31,371 nt of DNA from a virus: positions 1 to 31,371 of IMG/VR virus record IMGVR_UViG_3300009128_000087; one strand, given 5' to 3'. Shown here in pieces: positions 8,197 through 15,470 of this stretch; position 1 is the stretch's first letter; each line of letters starts with the position of its first letter. The notes under the pieces are model-generated. The model worked only from the letters and a program-made list of their open reading frames with translations, ran no database searches and was not told the DNA's origin. The translations under genes were made by a program, and so were the position numbers.

Positions 8197-8701
8197 CGTC
8201 CATGTCCTTTTCAATGGCTTGCGTCAGTTGTGCTACTATAGCCTCTTTGCGCTCCGGTGTCAAGCCCACAATGGCCTCGGCCTCAGAAAGGGGCATATTA
8301 TCATTGGTCATGATCGTGGTGTACACCTCGGCCATCTTCAGGCCCCACTCGGCGTCATGCTCCACGTCGCGCTCTTTGTACTCCCCGTCCTCGTCCGTCT
8401 GAAGCTCCCACATGCGCAGTTGCAAGGCGTGGGCCAGCTCGTGGATCAGGATGTGAGTGGTGAGCATCTCGACCAGCTCGTCCTTCTTGAGCTTGGAGAA
8501 GTCGGCGATGTGGATAAACCCCTTGAGGCTCCGATTCATCCCCTTGTCTTCGATCCACTCGGGATGAAATGTCCCCTGGCAGTCCTCGTCCACGTCGCCG
8601 ATCTTCACCTCGACGGGGAACGAGTTATTGAGGACCCGGATCACCGCGTCGGCGCTGGCCTGGGAGGACTTCTGCAGCTCGAAAAGCTTCTTCTTGGTCA
8701 T
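8189..8701 (-). CDS. Putative zinc metallopeptidase (HExxH, SprT-like)
   Basis: A 170-residue protein with the zinc-protease motif HELAH at residues 87-91 and a downstream H-D-A-E-W-G (about 115-120) that may provide the third ligand, as in SprT/Spartan-like peptidases. The C-terminus is acidic. It is translationally coupled to the SNF2 helicase gene (ATGA overlap), so it probably acts with replication or repair proteins, for instance removing DNA-bound proteins; the substrate is unknown. SprT-like membership is a likeness, not proven. Confidence 0.7.
   Translation of the reverse strand: MTKKKLFELQKSSQASADAVIRVLNNSFPVEVKIGDVDEDCQGTFHPEWIEDKGMNRSLKGFIHIADFSKLKKDELVEMLTTHILIHELAHALQLRMWELQTDEDGEYKERDVEHDAEWGLKMAEVYTTIMTNDNMPLSEAEAIVGLTPERKEAIVAQLTQAIEKDMDDD
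8235..8263 (-). promoter_or_regulatory. Sigma70-type promoter inside the metallopeptidase gene
   Basis: TTGACA (8258-8263), a 17-base spacer and TATAGT (8235-8240) on the minus strand. It lies wholly in coding sequence, about 40 bases before the dNMP kinase start, and would drive that gene and the small genes behind it. Confidence 0.6.
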
Positions 8702-10155
8702 CGGTATTCCTTAAGGTAGGTTAGCAGCTTCAGCTGCGTTTTGTTCTTGTTTTCGATGGCCCTGAAGATCACCTCGTCGATGGTCTTCTCGGCGACAAGG
8801 TGGTGGACGAAGACGCCCTCTTCCTGGCCCTGTCTCCAGAGTCGGCCGTTCAGCTGGATGTAATGCTCCAGATTCCAAGTGATCGAGTACCAGCAGAGGT
8901 GGTGGCCTCCGGTCTGGAGGTTCAGGCCATGTGCCGCGCTCTGGGGATTCACCAGAAGCATCGGAAGCTCGCCCGCATTCCACTGCTCAATCGACGCCTG
9001 GACCTCTTCGGTCGGTACGCCTCCCCCGATGTACCGGGGCTCAAACTTGAACTGGTCCTTCATGTAGTGCTTGATGGTCGTGAGGTCGTGCTTGTACTCG
9101 TAAGCCACGAGGAGGGGCTTGCGTCCCAATTCCTCCCAGAGGCTGCCCAGCTCCGCAGCCTTGGCTGCGTGCAGGTACTCGACCTTCCGGGTCTCTTCGG
9201 TCGCAGCCGCTCCATCAGGGGACAAGTATATCGCACCGTTGGCGACTTGTCTACACTTGGCGGAGAGAACTCCGGGATTAACTGCCATGATCTCCCCCTC
9301 GTCCACCTCGGCGAACATGTCCTCTTCCAGGGACTTGTAGACCTTCCGGGCGGCGGGCGGCAACTTGACGATTCGCTTGGTGATCACGAGGTCGGGCATA
9401 TTCAAGTGGTCGCTAGCGTCCAGCCGGATCGAGTGGGGCGCAATGGCCTCAGAGATCAGGTCGGCGGATTCCTTGCTGGGTTCCCAGATGGTTCCCCAGG
9501 GGGCGTTGCGGCTGTTGAACTTGAAGTCCCTCCGGAACGCGGAGAGCGTCCGGCCTAGAATGTCGGGGTCCATGGCTCCGAACTGTCCATACAGGTCCGC
9601 CACGCCGTTGGGCGCAGGGGTGCCTGTGAGGATGAAGCGGTAGGAGATGCCGCCGCGGAGCTTGTGGATGACCTTGTATAGGTTCTTCGAACGCTTGGAG
9701 CTGGCGGTCTTGAACATCGTGGACTCGTCAACGTACACCACATCCCACCAGCTCTTGAAGTGCTTGGCGTTCTTCACGAGCCACTCCAGACCCTCGGGAT
9801 TGATCACGCAGATATCCGCGGCGTCGGCTCTTTCAACCTTCTTGCCCACGCCGTGGAGGACCTGTACGGACATGTGGGCGAACTGCTTCCACTTCTTGAC
9901 CTCCAGAGGCCAGACGCCCTGGCAGGTCTTCAGGGGCGCAACCACGAGGGCGCGCTTGGCGTCCATGAAGTCGAGGCGGCGGCGGAAGTCTTCCAGGCAG
10001 ATGGAGGTCTTGCCCATCCCGGGATCCAGGAGGAGAGCGAGCTTGCCCGTATCGTCCATCGCGTCCAGTACTTTGGACTGATAGTCGTGGGGCTTCCAGA
10101 TCTTCTTGGGGGTCGGCTTGGCCTTGCGGGGCCGCCCAGCTCTAACTCTAGCCAT
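8698..10155 (-). CDS. SNF2-family DNA helicase/translocase
   Basis: A 485-residue superfamily 2 ATPase. Motif I LDPGMGKTS (residues about 43-51), motif Ia VVAPLKT, motif II VDEST in place of DEAH, motif III LTGTPAPNG (about 178-186) and motif VI QLNGRLWRQGQ near residue 440 are all visible. The N-terminus is basic. Phage SNF2 proteins of this size usually sit beside a VRR-NUC nuclease, as here (8-base overlap with the upstream gene), and are thought to serve replication or recombination. The stop overlaps the metallopeptidase start (ATGA). Confidence 0.92.
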   Translation of the reverse strand: MARVRAGRPRKAKPTPKKIWKPHDYQSKVLDAMDDTGKLALLLDPGMGKTSICLEDFRRRLDFMDAKRALVVAPLKTCQGVWPLEVKKWKQFAHMSVQVLHGVGKKVERADAADICVINPEGLEWLVKNAKHFKSWWDVVYVDESTMFKTASSKRSKNLYKVIHKLRGGISYRFILTGTPAPNGVADLYGQFGAMDPDILGRTLSAFRRDFKFNSRNAPWGTIWEPSKESADLISEAIAPHSIRLDASDHLNMPDLVITKRIVKLPPAARKVYKSLEEDMFAEVDEGEIMAVNPGVLSAKCRQVANGAIYLSPDGAAATEETRKVEYLHAAKAAELGSLWEELGRKPLLVAYEYKHDLTTIKHYMKDQFKFEPRYIGGGVPTEEVQASIEQWNAGELPMLLVNPQSAAHGLNLQTGGHHLCWYSITWNLEHYIQLNGRLWRQGQEEGVFVHHLVAEKTIDEVIFRAIENKNKTQLKLLTYLKEYR

Positions 10156-10417
10156 GGAATATCCTGTCTACTTTTTCTTTGGAGTCTACGATGTGAACTT
10201 CGAAGCCGTACTGTCCCAGCTTCCGATGGATCGCTTTCTGTCCCGGCTGGAACTTCCCACCCGGCCTTTTGTACTCTATGAAGATCACTCTACCATTTAG
10301 GAAGATCGTGTGATCCGGCCAACCTCGGCCTCCGAGCATTGCAAGCTTGATCACCCAGGCCCCTTGGGCCTCGGCCACCTTCTTGCCGTAGGTCTCAATG
10401 CTCTTCTCAGAGATCAT
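10148..10417 (-). CDS. VRR-NUC domain nuclease
   Basis: An 89-residue stand-alone PD-(D/E)XK nuclease. The core is clear: G-W-P-D with D35, I-E-Y-K with E48 and K50, and a downstream Gln (FQPGQ). Such nucleases cut DNA, possibly branched structures, and in phages pair with SNF2 helicases. The ATG at 10415-10417 overlaps the upstream stop (ATGA); the longer upstream frame is not needed. The end overlaps the SNF2 start by 8 bases, which supports a joint function. Confidence 0.88.
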   Translation of the reverse strand: MISEKSIETYGKKVAEAQGAWVIKLAMLGGRGWPDHTIFLNGRVIFIEYKRPGGKFQPGQKAIHRKLGQYGFEVHIVDSKEKVDRIFHG

Positions 10418-10821
10418 TTGTTCGCGTACTTCATGCGCAGGGACATGAACTCGTCGCAGGCCTGAGCGGCGAGGCGAGTGTTGAACGGCAGGATGCACTC
10501 TACACGGACGCGAGATACGGCAGCTTGGCCGTCCAGTCCCACCACGTTCGCGTGATAGACCGCGTTGCTCTGTCCGTCCATGAAGTACCGTCGTGCTTCT
10601 CGGTACCTGTCCAAGGTCTTGCGGAACATCTTGACTACTCGGGCAGCGTCCTCGTCGGCGTAGTCCGCCGCAAAGGTGCCGTCGAGGAGAGCCTCTGCAA
10701 TGTCCTGGGCAACCCGGGTCTCCAGTTCGCGCTTGGCGAACCGAAGGTCCTCCAGGGCTCCCATGAAGACGGTCATGGCGAGGTTGATGGCAGCATCGGT
10801 GTTGTCGATTTCGATATCCAC
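10414..10821 (-). CDS. Hypothetical protein, 135 aa
   Basis: Not recognised. Mostly helical, with charged heptad-like patterns in residues about 20-80 and a more beta-like stretch with R-V-E-C-I-L near 105-112. Starts at GTG with AAAGGA upstream, and its stop overlaps the VRR-NUC start (ATGA). Being between polymerase-linked membrane proteins and the nuclease/helicase pair, it may belong to replication, but nothing in the sequence shows this. Confidence 0.65.
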   Translation of the reverse strand: MDIEIDNTDAAINLAMTVFMGALEDLRFAKRELETRVAQDIAEALLDGTFAADYADEDAARVVKMFRKTLDRYREARRYFMDGQSNAVYHANVVGLDGQAAVSRVRVECILPFNTRLAAQACDEFMSLRMKYANK

Positions 10822-10834
10822 GGATCCAGTTCCT

Positions 10835-11167
10835 TTAGTTGTGGGCCTGCTTGATGCAGAGCCCAGAGAGTGTCATCATGGTGACCCCGGCCAACAGCCA
10901 GAGGAAGTCCAGATCTTCCCGCAGGATCAACGTCGAGTTGATCAGGCGGCTCGCAGACATTGCGATTGTGAACGTAATCCAGGCGGCCATGAGAGTGGCA
11001 CCACTGGAAAAGATGTAGTAAAGGCAGTACTGGGACACGATGACCAGCGGGGCCGACTTGAAAAGGGCCTCGGTCACAGTGTCGGTCGTGCGCGACACAT
11101 ACTCAATCCCCGAAATGGAGACCACGGCCACTGCTATGTATAGGGCCAAGCTAAGATACGCGATCAT
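10835..11167 (-). CDS. Membrane protein, 110 aa
   Basis: Three or four hydrophobic segments (about 3-19, 36-52, 56-72, 85-103). Starts with ATGA overlap on the preceding gene and a site AAAGGA. No family recognised. It follows a secreted or anchored protein, so the two may act together at the inner membrane. Confidence 0.6.
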   Translation of the reverse strand: MIAYLSLALYIAVAVVSISGIEYVSRTTDTVTEALFKSAPLVIVSQYCLYYIFSSGATLMAAWITFTIAMSASRLINSTLILREDLDFLWLLAGVTMMTLSGLCIKQAHN

Positions 11168-11562
11168 ATGGAGTTCCTTTCATCGTACGGGAGGAGCCTG
11201 AAGCAATCCAATCCAGCAGGCAGGTTCGGGTCGGCGCAGGACGCCATCTCCGCCGGAACTGAATCCGTACGAAGCAAAAGGGCCTTGTCGCCCTCGCATC
11301 CAATGGTGAGGTAGTGAGCGCCCCATATAGTCCCATTGTCGAAGATCCGGGTGACAGTGCAGTCCACGCCGGAGTTCTTCAGGAGCTGAGACAGGAAGGG
11401 GGCCCGGTTCCAGTCGGGCATGTTGTCCAAGTGATACCCAACGTTCCCCCGCACATCCGCCTCGGCCTCTGTGTTGAAGAGGGACAAGGCGACGACCGCG
11501 AACGCGATGACGAGCAGGAGGTGCAGGAGCGTATTGAGAATGAAACGGATTAAGTCGCGCAT
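11164..11562 (-). CDS. Putative secreted or membrane-anchored protein, 132 aa
   Basis: Residues about 5-29 form a strongly hydrophobic segment after a short basic start (MRDLIR), followed by an AEA site that could be cut by signal peptidase; otherwise it is a signal anchor. The remaining domain (about 100 residues) has four Cys that could form disulfides outside the cytoplasm. The ATG at 11560-11562 overlaps the polymerase stop (TAATG), which favours it over upstream starts. Function unknown; an envelope-acting early protein such as an exclusion factor is possible. Confidence 0.6.
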   Translation of the reverse strand: MRDLIRFILNTLLHLLLVIAFAVVALSLFNTEAEADVRGNVGYHLDNMPDWNRAPFLSQLLKNSGVDCTVTRIFDNGTIWGAHYLTIGCEGDKALLLRTDSVPAEMASCADPNLPAGLDCFRLLPYDERNSI

Positions 11563-13688
11563 TACTTTCGGTACCTCTTGCCTCGCCAGCCTTCGGCGTC
11601 TAGGGGGAAACCTGCAGCCCAACTCGGGACTGCGGCGATGATGTTCTCGAAATCCTCAACACTGCCGACCCCCTCGGGGATCTCTGCAACCACTTCATCG
11701 TGGACAGTCAGGAGAGGAACATAGGGAGTGTCATGCTCCAACCGGAGCATGGCCTCTGCCATGATGTCCCGGGAAATCGCCTGGACGATGTTCTCAACCA
11801 GCTTGCCTCCGTACGTGTCGAGCCGAGAGTACTTCCGGGTCATCGAATTGACGCCCATGAAGGTGATCTTGATCTCGTTACGTTCGAAGCGCGGGTTGTA
11901 CATGTCCTTCAATCGGGGCTTATAGTAGCACAAGGGGCGACCGCTGGGAAGGATAATCTGGAGAAAATCTTCCTTGGTATGCACAATCTGGATCTTGTTG
12001 TTCGCGAGACTCACCGGGGCACCGCCTCGTCCGCGCTCCAGGGCCTCGAAACATGCGGCCTGCGCCTGATACCAGAACGACTTTACAGCGTGGTGGGAAT
12101 TGCGGTACGTGTCCACAACGGTCTGAGCGAGGTCCATGCTCACATCCATGCCGTACCCCAGGCAGGTGTCCTGAAACTTCTCGGCACCCATCTGGTAGCC
12201 GAGGCCGAGGATCGCCTGCTTGCCCATCTGCCGCTGGTCGCCCGTGATGTGATCGTAGGGCGTGCCGTAAATCTCGGCAGCCATGACCTTGTAGATGTCC
12301 CGGCCTGCCTTGATGTCCTTAAGGGCTGCCGTGTCCCCCACGATCCAGAAGAGGCACCGGGCCTCAATGGCGGAGTAGTCCGCGCAGATCAGGTCGTGGC
12401 CTTCGGATGCCACCAGCGCTCCCCGCAGGGATGAGCTGATCACTTCCATGGCGTCGCCGTAGATCAGATCCAGGTCGGCCTTGTTGCTGCCAGTCACCGC
12501 ATCACAGAGGGCATCGATCCCTTCCTTCACGGTTCCCCGGGGGAAGTTCTGGGGCTGCACAATCCGGCCCGCCCAGCGACCCGTATCCGCGCCGTGGTAA
12601 GCCAGCAGGCCCCGGACGCGGGAGTCGTTGCAGACAGCCTTCGCCATCGTCTCATACTTCTTGGTCGAAGTCTTTGAGACGCTCTGACGCAGCTTGAGAG
12701 CGACGAACGCATCCTTGCTCCACAGGGACGGGTTGTCCACTGCATCGGCAATGGTGGCCTTCTGGGCGTTGTCAAGGTGCCCTTCTCCCGGCTGGGCGTT
12801 CACCCAGTCGAGGAACTTCTGGCGCTGACCGATAGAGGTCACTGCACCTTCGGTCTTCTCGGAGATCCAGGCGTCAGCCTGCTCTTTGCACTGTTGGGCG
12901 ATGCCGATTGCAGAGTCCACGAGGTCCATGTCCACGGTGATCCCGCGACGGTTCATGTTCTGGTCGGTCTGCCACACCTTCAGCTCCTTGTCGGAGAGCC
13001 CCGAGGGGAGTGCTTCGGAGATGGCCCGCTCCACGAGCGTATCCTGGGCGCAGTACTTGAAGAGGATCTCAAGCTCCGCTTCCTTCTCGTGCCACGGATT
13101 CATGGCCTCGGTGAGGTCGGAATGCTGGGGGTACTTCTCCCGGAGAGCGAAGACGGTCTTCACGCCGTTCAGCTCCTTCCACTCCACGCCTTCACGCAGA
13201 GCGATGGGCTCAAGGTCGGCCTTCAGGGTGGCCCTGGGCTTGCAGACCTTCATCATGACCTTGTGTCCGGCCATGTCCTTGTTCTCCTGCCCTTCCAAGA
13301 GGGCCTTGGAGGCACCATCCAGGGAGCGAGGGATAGAGAAGGACGCGGCGGCGGCTGCGGAGCAGCGCCACTGGTGGGTAAGAATGGCAGGCCAGTTGAG
13401 GCGGGCCACGCAGACATTCTCCCAGATGGCGGACTCAAAGCCCACGTTGTGGGCCTCCACGAGATCACCATTGGCAATGCCAGCGAAGAGGGCGTCGAGG
13501 TATTGCTCGCCGGACTCTTCGATACCGAGAGACGGGTAAGCAGGGTGCCAGAGTCCAACGGTGTTGGAGTCCGGGGGCAGGATCGCGAGGCACATGACCT
13601 CGGTCCGCGGGTCCTCGGAGTACCGAAACGATCCAAGTCGGATGTCGGTGGGGCTCCGGGTTTCAAAATCGATAGTCCAATGGGACAT
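11562..13688 (-). CDS. DNA polymerase, family A, with 3'-5' exonuclease
   Basis: A 708-residue replicative polymerase. The exonuclease domain shows DFET (D7, E9), the second motif AHNVGFES and the third YCAQD. The polymerase domain has motif A CADYSAIEAR (D437), motif B RQMGKQAILGLGY and motif C LTVHDEV (D664). There is no 5'-3' exonuclease domain, as in T7-like and Chi/Enc34-like phage enzymes. The start ATG follows AAGGAGTAAC, about 40 bases downstream of a consensus promoter. It heads an operon running towards the VRR-NUC and SNF2 genes. Confidence 0.96.
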   Translation of the reverse strand: MSHWTIDFETRSPTDIRLGSFRYSEDPRTEVMCLAILPPDSNTVGLWHPAYPSLGIEESGEQYLDALFAGIANGDLVEAHNVGFESAIWENVCVARLNWPAILTHQWRCSAAAAASFSIPRSLDGASKALLEGQENKDMAGHKVMMKVCKPRATLKADLEPIALREGVEWKELNGVKTVFALREKYPQHSDLTEAMNPWHEKEAELEILFKYCAQDTLVERAISEALPSGLSDKELKVWQTDQNMNRRGITVDMDLVDSAIGIAQQCKEQADAWISEKTEGAVTSIGQRQKFLDWVNAQPGEGHLDNAQKATIADAVDNPSLWSKDAFVALKLRQSVSKTSTKKYETMAKAVCNDSRVRGLLAYHGADTGRWAGRIVQPQNFPRGTVKEGIDALCDAVTGSNKADLDLIYGDAMEVISSSLRGALVASEGHDLICADYSAIEARCLFWIVGDTAALKDIKAGRDIYKVMAAEIYGTPYDHITGDQRQMGKQAILGLGYQMGAEKFQDTCLGYGMDVSMDLAQTVVDTYRNSHHAVKSFWYQAQAACFEALERGRGGAPVSLANNKIQIVHTKEDFLQIILPSGRPLCYYKPRLKDMYNPRFERNEIKITFMGVNSMTRKYSRLDTYGGKLVENIVQAISRDIMAEAMLRLEHDTPYVPLLTVHDEVVAEIPEGVGSVEDFENIIAAVPSWAAGFPLDAEGWRGKRYRK

Positions 13689-13736
13689 TGTTACTCCTTT
13701 GTCGGCGTCCGTCGAGACTGCGCCTGATGAGTGGGT

Positions 13737-13764
13737 ATTATAGCAGCCAAGGGCTGTATGTCAA
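13737..13764 (-). promoter_or_regulatory. Sigma70 promoter for the polymerase operon
   Basis: TTGACA (13759-13764), 16-base spacer, TATAAT (13737-13742). Both hexamers are perfect consensus. The TGA stop of the upstream 58-aa ORF lies inside the -35 box. Transcription would start near 13730, leaving a leader of about 40 bases. Confidence 0.85.
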
Positions 13765-13937
13765 GGATTAATATCCTCAGCGTAAAGGGGGCTCTGGTAG
13801 GTCCGGGAGGGAATAAAAGGCCGGGAGATCGCATCCAGGAGCGCAGTTGTTGCGCAGCTTACGATCAGGATGACCATGCCTAGGGTGAAAGCCCCAAGGC
13901 CTACTACGATTTCGGCGTACTGCAGGAAGCGTCTCAT
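13761..13937 (-). CDS. Small membrane protein, 58 aa
   Basis: A short ORF: ATG at 13935-13937 preceded by GGAG at 8 bases, and overlapping the stop of a 30-aa ORF (ATGA). One clear transmembrane segment spans residues about 10-34; the C-terminal part is polar. Its stop codon is part of the -35 box of the polymerase promoter. Not recognised; the coupled arrangement is the main support. Confidence 0.55.
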   Translation of the reverse strand: MRRFLQYAEIVVGLGAFTLGMVILIVSCATTALLDAISRPFIPSRTYQSPLYAEDINP

Positions 13938-14026
13938 CGCCTATGCTCCATGGCAAACAATGCGCAAGCTGCGGGCGTGAAGGCGCAGAGCAGCAGGGCG
14001 GCGTGTAGTAGGATTGCTTCTATCAT
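13934..14026 (-). CDS. Tiny hydrophobic peptide, 30 aa
   Basis: The ATG (14024-14026) overlaps the previous stop (ATGA), and its stop overlaps the next start (ATGA). It is almost wholly hydrophobic up to a charged end (MEHRR), like a single-span microprotein or signal-type peptide. Translation is suggested only by the double overlap; it may instead serve as a coupling ORF. Confidence 0.4.
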   Translation of the reverse strand: MIEAILLHAALLLCAFTPAACALFAMEHRR

Positions 14027-14268
14027 CCGTTCATTAGCTCCAGGATGTAGGACAGGTACTTTGCCTCAATGTCCCCAACGATATCCAGGTCGATAGCCTC
14101 AGCGGCAATCTCGGCGGTCAGGCGGCTGGTCTCGTTGGCGAGGAGCGCGTCAAAAGCCGCTTGCCCTTCCCAGTGCAGAGTCTCCAGTAGCGTAGCGCGG
14201 CACTCCAGGGCCTCGGCCCGCCGGGCGTCGAAGGCTGCCAGGATGGCGTCGTCGTCATGGCTAGGCAT
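14023..14268 (-). CDS. Hypothetical acidic helical protein, 81 aa
   Basis: A helical, acidic sequence rich in Ala, Glu and Leu; probable three-helix or coiled-coil protein. The start overlaps the stop of a 31-aa ORF (TAATG) and the end overlaps the next start (ATGA). No domain recognised. Confidence 0.55.
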   Translation of the reverse strand: MPSHDDDAILAAFDARRAEALECRATLLETLHWEGQAAFDALLANETSRLTAEIAAEAIDLDIVGDIEAKYLSYILELMNG

Positions 14269-14363
14269 TATTTCCGCCCCTCTTGCTGGATGCGCACCGC
14301 GGTCACGGCCAGTAGCGCTGCCCAGAGGATCAGGGAGCCGAACATCAGGACTGTTTCGCTCAT
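14268..14363 (-). CDS. Tiny membrane peptide, 31 aa
   Basis: The ATG (14361-14363) follows GAGGAGAACGAC, a good ribosome site, 16 bases downstream of tRNA-Asp. Residues about 4-23 form one hydrophobic helix with a charged C-terminus (RIQQEGRK). Its TAA overlaps the next ATG. Likely the first gene in the chain 14363 to 13761; function unknown. Confidence 0.5.
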   Translation of the reverse strand: MSETVLMFGSLILWAALLAVTAVRIQQEGRK

Positions 14364-14379
14364 GTCGTTCTCCTCAGAC

Positions 14380-14457
14380 TGGCGGGACGGACGGGATTCG
14401 AACCCGCAATCGCCGCCGTGACAGGGCGGTGCCTTAACCAGATTGGGCCACCGCCCC
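14380..14457 (-). tRNA. tRNA-Asp (GTC)
   Basis: Cloverleaf by eye: acceptor GGGGCGG/CCGTCCC, anticodon stem CCGCC/GGCGG around loop CTGTCAC (anticodon GTC), T arm GCGGG-TTCGAAT-CCCGT, discriminator G and an encoded CCA. Last of the cluster on the minus strand. Confidence 0.93.
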
Positions 14458-14470
14458 GTTCAGTCTGTAG

Positions 14471-14557
14471 TGGTGCATGGGGAAGGATTCGAACCTTCGA
14501 AGGTATAATACCAGCAGATTTACAGTCTGCTCTCGTTGGCCACTTGAGTACCCATAC
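14471..14557 (-). tRNA. tRNA-Tyr (GTA)
   Basis: Acceptor GTATGGG/CCCATGC, anticodon stem GCAGA/TCTGC around CTGTAAA (anticodon GTA), a long variable arm with stem GGTA/TACC typical of class II bacterial tRNA-Tyr, T arm GAAGG/CCTTC, discriminator A and encoded CCA. Confidence 0.93.
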
Positions 14558-14565
14558 AGTAGAAT

Positions 14566-14640
14566 TGGCTCCCCGGGTAGGACTTGAACCTACAACCTTT
14601 CGATTAACAGTCGAACGCACTGCCATTGTGCTACCGAGGA
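14566..14640 (-). tRNA. tRNA-Asn (GTT)
   Basis: Acceptor TCCTCGG/CCGGGGA, anticodon stem TTCGA/TCGAA around CTGTTAA (anticodon GTT), T arm with TTCAAGT loop, discriminator G and encoded CCA. It lies 8 bases upstream of tRNA-Tyr and 6 bases downstream of tRNA-Ala. Confidence 0.93.
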
Positions 14641-14646
14641 ATAAAA

Positions 14647-14723
14647 TGGTGGAGCTGGTCGGGTTCGAACCGACGACCTTCTCGGTGCAAGCGAGACGCT
14701 CATCCCAACTGAGCTACAGCCCC
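14647..14723 (-). tRNA. tRNA-Ala (TGC), overlapped by the HNH gene
   Basis: Acceptor GGGGCTG/CAGCTCC contains the G3-U70 wobble pair that marks alanine tRNAs; anticodon stem TCTCG/CGAGA around CTTGCAC (anticodon TGC); discriminator A and encoded CCA. The first ten bases are also the last codons and stop of the upstream HNH gene. Confidence 0.95.
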
Positions 14724-15106
14724 ATTTTAACTATGTACGAGACGGCTTGATGTGTGATTCCGTACCGACTCGCTATGTCTTTTAGTTTCTCACCGCTGGC
14801 CCGAAGGTAGCGTATCTCTTCCTTCTGCGCAAGCGTTGTTTTACCTGCGGTCCGTCCTCGGGTTCTGGCGTCCTCATTGTTGTCCGCGATTGTGCCAATC
14901 TCCAGATGCTCCGGGTTTAGGCAGGCGCGGTTATCACATTTGTGCCGGACCACGAGGCCCTCGGGGATGGGTCGGCCATTGGCTCGCTCCCATTCAACCC
15001 GGTGCCACAGAAGCTGTTTCCGGCTTCCCGGTATCCTACGGGACCCTACCCTGCGGATAGGATACCCGTTACCATTCAGGCCTGTTGCTTCTTGGCAAGG
15101 GCTCAT
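14714..15106 (-). CDS. HNH homing-type endonuclease
   Basis: A 130-residue protein. The HNH motif of the CDNRACLNPEHL type spans residues 57-68, with the preceding H55 and an earlier H35; the C-terminus (about 96-127) looks like a helix-turn-helix (LKDIASRYGITHQAVSYIVK) that would read the target DNA. Such free-standing enzymes nick or cut DNA and spread their own gene between phages. The ATG at 15104-15106 follows AGAGGATCAC; an upstream extension runs into tRNA-Ser and is discarded. It lies between tRNA-Ser and tRNA-Ala, and its TAG is bases 8-10 of tRNA-Ala. Confidence 0.88.
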   Translation of the reverse strand: MSPCQEATGLNGNGYPIRRVGSRRIPGSRKQLLWHRVEWERANGRPIPEGLVVRHKCDNRACLNPEHLEIGTIADNNEDARTRGRTAGKTTLAQKEEIRYLRASGEKLKDIASRYGITHQAVSYIVKMGL

Positions 15107-15131
15107 GTGATCCTCTAAAGGTAAAGGCCCT

Positions 15132-15160
15132 ATTGTAGCCCAGGCCAGGGAGTCTGTCAA
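15132..15160 (-). promoter_or_regulatory. Sigma70 promoter for HNH and tRNA cluster
   Basis: TTGACA (15155-15160), 17-base spacer, TACAAT (15132-15137). It lies just after tRNA-Ser and 26 bases before the HNH start, and would drive HNH plus the four following tRNAs. Confidence 0.85.
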
Positions 15161-15170
15161 GAGGTGCGGG

Positions 15171-15258
15171 TGGCGGAAGGTGGGAGATTCGAACTCCCAA
15201 AGAGTTTCCTCATACTCGCTTTCCAAGCGAGGCCGTTACCAGTTCCGGTCAACCTTCC
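15171..15258 (-). tRNA. tRNA-Ser (GGA)
   Basis: Acceptor GGAAGGT/ACCTTCC, anticodon stem CTCGC/GCGAG around TTGGAAA (anticodon GGA), class II variable arm with stem GAG/CTC, T arm GGGAG-TTCGAAT-CTCCC, discriminator G and encoded CCA. Separated from the other four tRNAs by the HNH gene. Confidence 0.93.
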
Positions 15259-15273
15259 ATTACCCACTTAGAC

Positions 15274-15293
15274 ACCTTATCGGTCGATAGGGT
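15274..15293. repeat. Palindromic copy of the CYTATCGGTCS element
   Basis: ACCTTATCG-GT-CGATAGGGT is a 20-base near-perfect dyad (one G-T position), between the 57-aa gene and tRNA-Ser. It contains one of five copies of an 11-base element (here 15276-15286), the only one in dyad form. Such a shape suits a dimeric DNA-binding protein; its two-base centre is too short for a good RNA loop. Confidence 0.5.
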
Positions 15294-15296
15294 TCC

Positions 15297-15470
15297 CTAC
15301 TTGACCGAAAAACTCTGAGTCACAGGTACGACAATTCCTACCTGGACCGTGGGGTCCGCGCCGACATAGATTCTGGCGGTCTTCGCTCCCACGTGGATCT
15401 CTTGGATGGTAGTCCAGTCGCTGTCTTCCGACTTGATCTCCATCCCTACTTCTAGGTCCTGGGCCTGCAT
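15297..15470 (-). CDS. Hypothetical beta-rich protein, 57 aa
   Basis: The ATG at 15468-15470 overlaps the upstream stop (TAATG). The sequence is a small beta-prone domain with alternating hydrophobics (TARIYVGADPTVQVGIVVPV) and could be SH3-like. Not recognised. It is the last gene of the operon that begins at the ssDNA-binding protein promoter. Confidence 0.55.
   Translation of the reverse strand: MQAQDLEVGMEIKSEDSDWTTIQEIHVGAKTARIYVGADPTVQVGIVVPVTQSFSVK

Noticed and set aside
12744-12771. TTGACA inside the polymerase gene
   Set aside because: No -10-like box lies 16-18 bases downstream on the minus strand.
11700-13727. Long plus-strand frames (244 and 316 codons) opposite DNA polymerase
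   Set aside because: Shadows of the polymerase gene, which has all family A motifs.
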